Origin: Aquila chrysaetos chrysaetos
Taxonomy: Eukaryota > Chordata > Aves > Accipitriformes > Accipitridae
Length of the DNA stretch: 64,000 nt
Direction: 5' to 3'
Assembly (NCBI RefSeq): GCF_900496995.4
Contig: NC_044009.1
Location: 8,030,001-8,094,000, forward strand
The translations under genes were made by a program, and so were the position numbers. Below the pieces are notes generated by a model. That model was not told the DNA's origin. It saw only the letters and a program-made list of their open reading frames with translations, and ran no database searches. Positions 45,692 to 56,800 of the stretch are shown piece after piece (the first letter of the stretch is position 1; each line of letters starts with the position of its first letter).

Positions 45692-45855
45692 GCTCGAGGG
45701 GACCCCCCTTCGCCGGCCGCATCCCGGGATCCCAACCCCTTCCCATCTTCCTTTCCCGGGTACCCATCCCACTCTGGATCTTCACCATGGTGCTAAAGAA
45801 ACCGTGCATGAAAGAGCATAAAAAAAAAAAAAGTCCATTTTTTGTGCACATAATA

Positions 45856-45861
45856 ATTAAA
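45856..45861 (+). promoter_or_regulatory. MFAP2: Candidate MFAP2 poly(A) signal ATTAAA
   Basis: I see no AATAAA close after the MFAP2 stop. The common variant ATTAAA occurs 165 nt downstream and is followed by an A run, a G run and T-rich sequence. Tentative. Confidence 0.4.
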
Positions 45862-46446
45862 AAAAAGGGGGGGGGGTATTATTTTTATTACTTTCCTTAT
45901 TATATTGTAAAGGGGGGGCGGTGCGAGCCCCCGCCCCCCCCCCTGTTTTCTGCGTAGAGTATCCAAGAGATAAAGCGTAAGGGTCGCTGCGGCTCCCGAC
46001 TCGTTTTTTGGGGGGGATTTTCTGATTTTTGGCAGGGAGGGGGGGGTGTTTTGATGATTTGAGCAATTCCTGGCCATCCAGCCCTGGGCAGAGAAGGGGC
46101 TGTGGGTGATGATTTTTGGGGTGTTTTATGGTGTTTAGGGGCTTGTAAAATGTCTGATTTGGGGGCAGTTGTGAGGGGGAATAGCATGGCTTGGAAAGGG
46201 CTTCATTGGGGGGGTCTTATAGAAAAAAGTGCGGTATATAGATGTTGGGGGCAAATTTCTCAGTCTCTTATAGACAATAATGGGTGTTTTGGGGTTTGAT
46301 TTTGGAGTGTTGCTTGGTTGCCCTATAGAAGAAGGTGGAGGGTGAGTCTCTGCTGGGGTCCTGCAGTGTTTAGGACTCAGGTTCCCCTATAGAAAAGGGG
46401 TTCAGCTTGGGGAGTTTCTCCAGGTCTTGTACAAGAAATTGTGTAG

Positions 46447-46745
46447 TGTAGCTCTCATATATAGCATGCAGCTCTCATATACAGCATACAGCTCATATAG
46501 CTCTCAAGAGCGTGTAGTTCTCATATAGCATGCAGTTTTCTTGTATACTGTGCAGCTCAGTATCTCATTCTCTTACAGCGTGCAGCTCTCTATGTTGTAT
46601 ATGCTCATATATATTGTGCAGCTCTCATATAATGTGTAGATCTCTTAACAGTATGCAACTGTCTATAGCTCTTATATAGGCTCCAGTTCTCTTATGTACA
46701 GCTCTATAGCCTGTTTCTCTCTTACGTAGCATGTAGCTTGCAGGG
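46447..46745. repeat. Short degenerate tandem repeat, CAGCTCTCATATA type
   Basis: About a dozen irregular copies of a roughly 20-25-bp unit built from GCAGCTCTCATATA and TAGCATG words. It lies in the spacer between the convergent MFAP2 and CROCC genes. No coding potential. Confidence 0.8.
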
Positions 46746-46996
46746 TGCAAGTCTTATATTTTCCCGTTGTCTTATAGAAAATAGACCAGGGTGTTTGGCG
46801 TTGAGTTTTCTCCGTCATCCTCCCCCATCCCATCCCCACACCGCTCATGGCCGCAGGGGCACAAGGGATTTATCCTTCCCTTGGGGCTCAACCCCCACCC
46901 AAAAGGCTTAAAACAAGGAGAGGGGGGGCAGCGGCACCCCAAAAAGATGATGCTTAAGGGCTCTGGTGCATCCCTGCAGCTCTCCTCCCAAGTGGT

Positions 46997-47090
46997 AGTA
47001 ATAATAATAATAATAATAACTATTTCTTAGTATTTATTCTTTGTTATTTATTATTATTTTTTGTTATTTATTATTTTTTATTATTTATGG
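46997..47090. repeat. AT-rich (AAT)n / (TTATT)n simple repeat
   Basis: Starts as (AAT)8 and continues as TTATT-rich sequence. It contains several TTTATT words, which are AATAAA on the minus strand, near 47045-47085. These are the nearest canonical poly(A) words downstream of the CROCC stop and would imply a 3' UTR of about 0.65 kb. That link is tentative. Confidence 0.7.
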
Positions 47091-47714
47091 ACCTGAATGA
47101 ATTGTTTATCCCAATGCACATTCATTTGATGCTACCCCCCCCCAAAAAAAAAAAACAACCCTCATGGGCTGTCAGTTGGGTTTATCCACACGTAATAGTG
47201 CCGCGCTCAAAGCCACCACCTCAATGCAGGTGTTCTTTCGGCTTGGCTCAGCCCCGTAGCACCAGTAAAAACCTCAAACTCCAAAAATAGTGATATAAAA
47301 ATCCCACCGTTTGCTAAAAGAAAACCCCAAACCACCACCCTAGAGTAGTTTTTTGTTAGAAAAAGGGGAAAAATTAGGATCCGGTGAGGGTCGGGGCTTG
47401 CGAGGGCTGGAGGAACATCACAGGGAAATAAATCAGCTGAGACAGGGCTCTCCTGGGGCTAAAAAAAGAGGAGTATTTCCAAACTTTTTGTTAAAAATTG
47501 CAATAGAAAAATGGGAAAAACCACCCGTCAAGCCCCAACCTGTATCAAAAATACACGAGTGTCGTCGTCTTGTCAGTAAAGTGCGGCTTTTTGCTTGAGA
47601 AAAGGGAATGATGAGACAAAAATCGATGTGTTTTTTGAGCACGGGGATGGCTTCCCCCCCGTCACCCATGCGATGAGTTGTGCCGGTCTCTGTGGGTGTT
47701 GGGGAGGGGGGTCC

Positions 47715-47820
47715 CTAGATGCTGGTAGGGTGACGGTGGAGCTCCTGCCCCTTCAGGAGCGCGATCTGCAAGGGGTAGGGGTGGGGGGGATGAGATGGGG
47801 GGGGGGACGAGGAGGGGACA

Positions 47821-47860
<40 letters not shown>

Positions 47861-50800
47861 ACCCCCGGGTGTCCCCCCGCTCACCTGCTCCTCCAGGCCG
47901 CGGACGCGGTGGCGGTGGACGCGCTCGCGAGCCTCCAGCGCCCGCTGGGCTTGGAGCTGGGCGATGCGCAGGCGATCCAGCTCCCGCTGCAGCTCCGGCG
48001 AGGGCCCGGGGCTCGGCGGAGACGGGTGCTCCAGCGCCGAAACCTGCGCCTGGGCGGGCAGGGGTGGCTGTCACCCCAAAACCGGGCACCGGCTGCCAGG
48101 AGCCCCAAAAAGAGACCAGCACCATCCCCGTGCAAGCACCAGCAATCCTTACAAACTGGGATGAAGCCCAGCACAATCCCAGTACAAGCACCAGCATGTC
48201 CTCAAGCTGGGATGAGGTCCAAAATGAGCGCAGTACAAGCACCAGCATCTTCCCAAGCTGGAACAAGGCCCCAGAAGGAGCCCAGCACCCTCCCAGTGCA
48301 AGCTCCAGCATCCCTCCAAGCCGGGAAGGACCCCAAAAGGAGCCCAGCACATCTCAGTGGAAGCACCAGCATCTCCCCAAGCTGGGATGAGCCCCAAAAG
48401 GAGCCCAGCCCCATCCTACTGCAAGCAAAGGGTGCATCGAGCGGGCAGGCGGGCGGCACCCAGGGGTGCCACCGCCTGCACCCCCCCTACCTGGGCGAGC
48501 AAAGGGCCACCCACCTGCAACAGCCGGATGCGTTGCTGCGCCTCTGCCAGCTCCCGCTCGGCCGTGCCCAGCGAGCGATCCAGCCGGCCCTTCTCCGCCG
48601 AGAGCCGCAGCGAGTCCTCCTGCGTCTGCAGCTTCTCGCGCTCCACCTGCCCCGCCGGGGGGAGAGAGGGACACAGAAATGGGGATGCTGGGGAATGCTT
48701 CACATACACCCCCCTGACACTGCACACCTCGCTCCAGCAGATAATATATATATTTTTTTTTTTATATATAAAATACAGCAGATAATAGATATATAAAATA
48801 AAATATAGCAGATAATATAAGATATAAAACATAGCAGATAACATATATAAAATATTAAATACAGCAGATAAAAAATTATGTATTTCACATATAAAATATG
48901 TACATAATAGATATATTTTAAGTGCATAGCGACTCTACGCAGAGTGGAGCAGCATGCGGCATATATATAAAGTCTATTTTCTGCTTGGAAAGTAATAATG
49001 CGCTGTAAACAAGCTGGGTTTAGGGCTTTAGATTTGCATCCAGTCCTGGCATCAAGGACACTTTTTTTTTTTTGTGCATCCCCCTGGGTGTGATGCTCTG
49101 CACAGGGCCAGCCCCAGGGGCACCCAAGGGTATTGCCACCTGCGGTCTCACCTTGTCCAGGGTCTTCTTCAGGGCGCTCTTGTCCTTCTCGAGGCGCAGG
49201 GCGACGCGCTCGGCCTCCCGCTTCTCGCCCTGTGTGCGGGTCAGGGCGCGCTGCAGGCTGCCCACCCGCTCTTGCAGCCCCCCGCGTTCCTCCTGCCGCT
49301 GCCGCAGTGCCTGCGCCGGGGGGGGGGGGGGTGTGTCAGCCACGGCCCCCCCATGGGCATGGGGGGGCTGCAGGGGAGGTAAGAGGGTGCTGGGGCTACG
49401 TGGGGGGGGTCCATAAGGTGCTATAGAGGGTGGGAAAGAGTGCAGGGGGCTGCATGGGGGGGCAAGAGGGTGCAAGGGTGCTGCATGGGGAGGCTAAAGG
49501 GTGCAGGAGGGTGCAGGGAGGCAGTAGGGTGCTGGGGCTATATAGGGGTCCGTAGGGTGATGCATGGTGGGGGGGGGGGGGGAAAAGGATGCTGCATGGG
49601 GGCAGTAGGGTGCTATAGGGATTGGGAAAGGGTGCAGGGTGCTGCATGGGGAAGCTAAAGGGTGCAGGAAGGTGCACGGGGGCAATAGGGTGCTGAGGGT
49701 GCAGAGGACTGCGTGGGAGTAATATTGTGCTGGCAGGGGGGCAGAAGGGTGCAGGGGGCTGTATGGGGCAATAGGGTGCTCTGTGGGGGGTGCAAGAGGG
49801 TGCAGGGTGCCGCATGGGAGCAAAATATGCTTCATGGAGTGGGCGAAGGGTGCTGCATGGGGGCAAAGGACAGCAAATTTGGGGAGCCCCACCGCCACTC
49901 CCCGCCAGCATGGGGTGCACCCACCCTCCCCCTCACCTCCTGCTGCTGCCGGACCTGCACCTCCAGCTCCTCCTTGCTCCGCTGCAGGGCCTCCTGCTTC
50001 TCCCGCAGCTCCCGCAGCTGCTCCCGCAGGGCTCCCTTCTCCTCCCGCGCCTCCGCCAGCGCCCGCCGCGCCACCTCCAGCCCCTCCTGGGATGGGGGGA
50101 CACCCTCGGTGAGCCCCAAGCAAAAGGCACCCTGGTGTCACCCTACTCTAAGGTGCTCACTCCCACCTGCAGCGCCCGGCGGTCGAGCTCGCCGGCAGCC
50201 AGGGCGCTTTGGAGCTGCAGCAGCCGCTCATGGACCACGGTGCCATCGGCCAACGCCGTCGCGCTCGGCGCGTCGTCCTTCGAGCCGCTCTCCGCCAACG
50301 CTGTGCTCAACCGTTCCACCGCCAGCTGCAAAGTGCTAGCGCGCTGCTCGCTCTCCGCTAGCTACACCGCAAAACCAAGAGCAAAATTAAATATAATCAT
50401 TAAAAAGAAAAACAACCGAAAACGCAATGGGGATTTAGAGGAATTTGCGCTGTTACCTGTTTCTGCAGCAGCTCGGCGCGGTCTTGCGTCGCCCGTGCCT
50501 CCGCTTGCCGCTCGCCCAGGGCCAGCCGTGCCCGCTGCAGCTCGCCCTCCAGCACCCGCTGCTGCAGCTCCAGGCGGGTGCTCCGGCTTTCTGCCGCATC
50601 CAGTCGCCGCTTGGCATCCTCCAACTCGGCCTCGCCGGCTCGCACCGCGCTCATCCTCTCCTGCAAGGCACCGGATGGCTGGTACAGAGCAGTCAGGGAC
50701 GGGGATAGGGGCAGGATCCGACCCCCCCACCATGGCGATGCCCACCTGGGCAGCTCGACGCTCGCCCTCGGCAGCGTGCAGGCTCCGTTCCAGCGCCGTC

Positions 50801-53800
50801 ACCTTCTCCCGCAGTGCCTGCCGCTCCCGTTCGCCCCGTCGCAGCGTCTCCTCCTGCAGCAGCAACGTGGCCTGGGTGCTGCTCAGCTCCCCGCGACGCC
50901 CTGCCGGAGCCACGCCACGGTTACCCACCTTACCGGGGATGTACAGGGGGTTTTACCAGTTTTACTGGGGTTTAAGGGGGATGCACAGGGGTTTTACCCA
51001 TTTTATTGGGATTTAGAGAGTCTGCGCAGGGGGGTTTACCAGTTTTAGGGGGGTTTACAGAGGATGTGTGGGGCATTTACCAGGTTTACTGGGGATCCAT
51101 GGGGGGGGTTACCAGTTTTACAGGGGTTCATGGAAGATGCACAAAGCATTTACCAGTTTTACTGGTGTTTACTGGGCATGCATAGGGGTTTGACTGGGGT
51201 TCATGGGGTTTGCACAGGAGGTTTTACCAATTCTACCAGGATTTGGGGGCCATGCATGGGGGAAATCCTACTGTGCATCCTGCAGTCCCAGGCAGCATCG
51301 TCACCTGCCCCGTGCCTCAGTTTCCCCAAAAGCCCCCGCTTGCCTGTGAGGCTCCAGCACGGGACAAATCACCCTGAACCCCACGAGTTGGGGGGGATAT
51401 ACCCCAAAAATACCCCCATCACCTTCCTCGCTCTCAGCCACCAGTTTCTGGAGCTGCTGCACCCGGGCGCTGGCATTGTCCCGCTCCTCCTCCGCCTCCG
51501 CCAGCTGCTGGCCCAGGCTGCTCACCTGCACCCGCAGCTCCTCCTGGGGCGAGAAAAGGGCGTGAGAAAGGGGCTTTTTGGGGACGACGGGGAGGGAAGG
51601 GGAAGAGGGGGCATACCCGCTCCCGCTGCGCGTCCTGCAGCTCGCGTAGGAAATCCCGCAGGGCTGCCCGCACCGCCTCGGGCTCAGTCGCTGCGTCGGG
51701 GTCCGGGGATGAGCTGGGACTCCCTGACCCCTCTGTTCCCCCACCTGTATGGGAACAAACAGGGTGGCGTGGGGACATAGGGGCGCAGGATCCAAGGGAA
51801 GATCATAAGCCGGCGTGGGATGCGCCCATAGGATATGGGGGACCCCAAGGATGTAAGAGATGGAGCGACGGGGTGATGGGGTGCAAGGGATGGAGCACAG
51901 GGTGATAGAGCTGGAGGGGACGGAGTAATGAGGTGATGGGGGACCCCCAGAGATGGAGCAATGGGGTATGGGGGACCCCAGGGAAGCAGGGGATGGAGTA
52001 ATGGGGTATGGGGGACCCTCCCACAGGGAGGTAGGGGATGGAGCACCCCAGCAGGATGCATCCCTTTCCTCTAAGCAAGGGACGGGGCACCGGGGGTCCC
52101 CAAGGACTCTCACCCTTGCCCGGGGAGCCAGCCCGTGCCCGGCCGATGCCCATGGTACGGCGTAGGGCGGACTGGATGCCTCCCAAGCGGGTTTCGGCAG
52201 CCCGGCGCAGCGCCTCGCCACGGGCCAGCTCGGCTTCCAGCCCCTGCGCCCGACCCTCAGCTGCGCTCAGGCGTAGGCTCAGCTCGGCCGCTTCGCCCCG
52301 TGCCGCCTCCACCTTCAGCTGCAGGTTGCGGGCATCGGCCAGCAGCTTCTTCTCGTTGCCGCGAGCCTCCTCCAAGCTACGGGCCAGGTCCTTCTCCCGC
52401 TGCCGAAATTCACCCTCCGCCTCCGACAGTCGCCGCTGCAGGTGCTGGAGCTGGGGGGGTCGGAAAGGGGGACAGAGCATGGAGAGATGAGATGAGGTGA
52501 TGGAGATGCAAGGGATGGAGCAATGGGGTGATGGGGGAACCCCAGGGATACAGGGGATGGAGCAATGGGGTGACAGAGATGGAAGGAATGGAGTAATGGG
52601 GTGATGGGGGACCCCCAGGAACGAAGCAATGGGGTATGGGGACCCCCAGTGATGCAGGGGAAAGAGCAATGGGTCAATGGGGATGCAAGGCTAGAGCAAC
52701 AGGGTGATAAGGATCCCCAGGAATGCAGGGGAAGGAGCGGTGGGGTGATGGGGACACCCGGGAACAATGGGGGTGCAAGGGACGGAGCAATGGGGGATGC
52801 AAGGGACCCCCCAGGGATGCAGGGCAGAGAGCAGAGGGCCATGGGGATATAGGGGACTGAGCGGTGGGGTGACGGGGGCAACCAGGCACATGGCATCAAG
52901 CAGTGGAGTAGCGGGGGCACCCAGGGACACAGGATACCAGTTATGGGGCAATGGGGATGTCTGGGGACCTGGACACCTAGATCCGCAGGGTACCAAGCTG
53001 TGGGGTGATGGGGACACTTTGGAATGCAGGGCACCGAGCAACTGGTGACCCTGGGGGACCCCCCCACCTCTTTCCTGGCAGCCTCTGTGCCGGCCTCGCT
53101 CTCCACCACCTTCTGCCTGAGGCCGAAGGCTTCGCGGCGGCTCTCCTCCTCCCGCTGTTCCTCCAGGGCCACGCGCGCCTGCAGCTCGCCCACCTCCTTG
53201 CTCCTCTTGCTGTTCTCGCTGTCCAGGTCCTTCACCTGCCCAAGGAGGAGATAAAGGCGGTTTGGGGGCACCCCAAATGGGTTGGGGGGGGGGTCCTACC
53301 ATCCTCCTCCTCACCTGCCGGCGCAGCTCCTGCAGCTCACGGCGGGCGTCGAGGCGGGCACGCTCCAGCTCCCGCAGGGTTGCCCGCAGCTCCGTCACCT
53401 CCTGGTCTGCTGCTGCCCGCCCGTCCTCCACCAGCGCCAGCCGCTGCTCCTTCTCCTCGCTGGCACGCTTCAGGCTGCGGAAGGGGGAAGAAGGGGCTGG
53501 CATCACCCCACCAGGGGCATCGCCTCGGCCCCATGCATCTCCCCATCCTTGGCATCACCCCAAGCATCACCCTGTCCTGAGCCAGCCCCTGTCCCAAGTA
53601 TCCTGCTCCAAGCCATCCCCATTCCAGGTATCCCCCCATCCCCGAGCATCCCCCCCATCTTGGGCACCCCCTCCCAGGTATCACCCCATCATGGCAGCAT
53701 CCCACCCTGAGCATTGCTACCCCAAACATCCCCTCTGCCCCTCAGCATCCTCCTCTAAGGCACTGCCCCATCCCAAGCACCTCTCGCCTTGGGCATCCCC

Positions 53801-56800
53801 CCTGTCCCAAGCATCCTGCTCCGGTGCATCCCCCCATCCCTGAGCATCCCCTCGTCCCCAAACATCCAAGGCATTGCATCATCCTCTTATCCTGAGCATC
53901 ACCCCAATCTGGAGCATCACTGTCCAAGGCATCGCATCATCCCCTGCATGTCCCAACTTGAGCAACCTCTTGTCCCAAGCATCATCCCGACCCCAAGCAT
54001 CACCCTCTAAGACATCGCACCCTCCTCTGCATCACCCAAATGGAGCATCCCCTTATCTTGAGCATCACCCCAACCCTGAGCATTGCCCTTTGACGCACTG
54101 CACCACCCCATGTATCTCCCAACTTGGGCACCCCTTGTCCTGAGCATCACCCCGACCCCAAGCATCGCCCTTCAAAGCATCACATCACTCCATGTAAGTC
54201 CCAAGTTTGGCATGGCCCTTGTCTTGAGCATCGCCCTGACCCTGAGCCCCCAAAATATCGCACCATCCCATGTAATAATGCACCACCCCATGTAATATTG
54301 CACCACCCTGACCCCAAGCATCGCCCTCCAAGGCACTGCACCACCCTATGTAAGTTGCGGTTTGGGCACTCCCTTATCCTGAGCATCGCCCTAATCCCAA
54401 GCATCACCCTGTTCCTTGTATTTCCCAACTTGAGCACCTCCCTTTCCTGAGCATCAACCCGACCCCGAGCATCGCCCCAACCGCAAGCATCGCAGCATGC
54501 CCTGCACCTCCCAGCTTGAGCATCCCTCTGTCCTGAGCATCGCCCTGACCCTGAGCCTCCAAAATATCACACCACCCCACGCATCCCCTGACTCTGAGCA
54601 TCACCCTAGCCCCGAGCATCGCCCTCCAAAGCATCACACCATCCTCTGCATCTCCCAGCTTGAGCATCCCCTTGTCCTGAGCACCGCCCTGACCCCGAGC
54701 ATCGCCCTAATCCCAAGCACCACCCTGTTCCTTGCATTTCCCAACTTGAGCGCCTCCCTTTCCTGAACATCACCCCAACCCTGAGCATCACCCCGACCCC
54801 TGCATCTCCCAACTCAAGCATCCCCTTATCCCAAGCATCCTGCTCCAGCGCATCCCCTGACCCCGAGCATCACCTGATGCGCTCGCCCTCGGCGCGTCGC
54901 AGTGCTGCCCGCAGCTCCTCGTTGGAGCGCCGCAGGGCCTCCTTCTCCCTCGCCTCGTCTCCCAAAGCCCGACGTGCCTCCTGCGCCTGCCTCCGCTGCG
55001 CTTCCCGACCCTCCCGGCTCTCCCGGGCTTCCCGCTGCGCCTCCAGCAGCTCCCGCCGCCCCGCCGCCCGCGCCTCCGTCACCAGCCGCAGTTGTGCCCG
55101 CGCCTCCTCCGCCTGCAGCCGGGGTGACTGGAATTTAGGGGGGCTATTTGGGGGTGGGGTGGTTGGGGTGGGAAGGGGTCTCGGGGGGGGATTCACCTCC
55201 CGCAGGGCACCATCCCGCTGCTTGGCCGCCACCGTCGCTTGCTCACGAAGAGCCTTCGTCTCCCGCTCGTGGGCCACTGTCGTCTCCTCTGCCTGCACCC
55301 GCAGGCTGCGCAGCTCCGCTGCCAGGCTCTGTGGGGTGGGAGGGGGGGCATGGCACCCTGAGCACCCCCCCAACCTGGTGGTGTGGGGGTCCTGGAGGCA
55401 TGGGGGGGGGGGGGGGGTTGCCATGGGGATGGTGCAGGGAAGGGGATGAAGATGCCTAGGTACTGTACCCGGGCATCCCCATTGCCAGGGGGCTTGGAAT
55501 GGGGAGATGGGGGGGCTTGCAGTTGGGGGGCTGCAAGAAGGGGGGGGGTCATTGGGGGGACTGCAAGGTGGGGGGCTGTAGTGAAGGACCTTGCAATGGA
55601 GAGGGGGTGAGTCTCAGGCATTGGGGTTTGCAATAAGGGGGGGGGTGCCCAGGCTTAGGGGCTTGCAATGGAGGGGGACATGGGGGACACGTGGGGCTGT
55701 GTTCCATTCTGGGGGGGGTCCCAGGAACCCCCCACCCACCTGCTCCTTCTCCTGGTGGCCGGTGACCTCTCGCCGCTGCTGCTCGAGCTCAGCCGTGGCC
55801 TCGGCCAGGCTCCGCTGCAGCCCCCCCCAGCGTCTCCGCCAGCGCCGTCCGCTCCTCCTCCTGCAGCGCCAGCGCCTGGGGTGGGGGACACGGCTCAGCC
55901 GGGGGGGGGACACTGGAGCTGGGACAGCGGGGGGACATTGGGGCAACCCACCTGCTGCTTCTCGCTCTCGCGCTGCCGCCGTGTTGCCGCCAGCTCAGCC
56001 GCCAGCTCCTCCTGCTCCCGCACCAGCCGGACCCGCTCGGCCTCCAGCTCCTCCTGCTCCCCCCAAAAAAATCACCAGCGAACCCCAAAAATCAGCATCG
56101 CATCCCAAGAATCAACATTGCACCCCAAGAATCAGCATCATGCCCCAACAACCTGCACTGCATTCCAATAATCGGCATGCACATCAAAAAACAGCATCGC
56201 ACCCCAATAATCAGCATTGTACCCCATCAATCAGCACTGAGCCCCAAAAATCAGCATTCAGCCCCCATTGTCACCATTGCACCCCAACAATCACCATCAC
56301 ACCCCAACAGTCGCCATCGCACCCCAACAATCAGCACTGTACCGAAAAAAAATCACCATCACGCCCCAAAAATCAGTATCGCACCCCAAAAGTCAGCATC
56401 ACCCCCCAGCGCCCACCTTCTCACGCTGGAGGCGGTCGAGCTCATCGCGGTGCGCATCGCGGGCGCTCTGCAGGGCCACCGTCACCGCCGCCGCCTCGGC
56501 CGCTGCCACCGCCTGCTGCCGGGCCTGCAGCTCCCGCTCCCGCTCCAGCCGTGCGGCACCCAGCTCCGCTGCAGGGACCCCCCCCATCAGTGGGGACCCC
56601 CCCAGGAGGGCAGTGTGGGTGGGGGTTAAGCGACAAGAGCAGGGACATGGAGGCGGGGGGGGGGACCGCGGTGGCAGAGGAGGGTTTGTCATGACCCTGT
56701 TGCAGATGGATGGGGACGGGGATGAAGATGGGGATGAAGATGGGAATGGGGATTGAAACGGGGATGGGGATGAGGATAGAGATGTGGAGACGGGGATGGG

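Noticed and set aside
46447-47090. Possible CRISPR-like or integrated-element structure in the MFAP2-CROCC spacer
   Set aside because: The repeats are irregular and contiguous without unique spacers, and the sequence is vertebrate nuclear DNA; it is a simple degenerate tandem repeat followed by AT-rich simple repeat.
47824-47859. The (GT)18 tract as a possible frame-shifting or coding repeat in CROCC
   Set aside because: It is inside the last intron between a good donor (GTGAGC at 47884-47879) and an acceptor at 47766-47767, so it is not translated.
49790-51016. 408-codon open frame on the plus strand
   Set aside because: Antisense shadow of four CROCC exons (50900-49937) with their introns. 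The minus strand gives a clean, phase-consistent rootletin reading.
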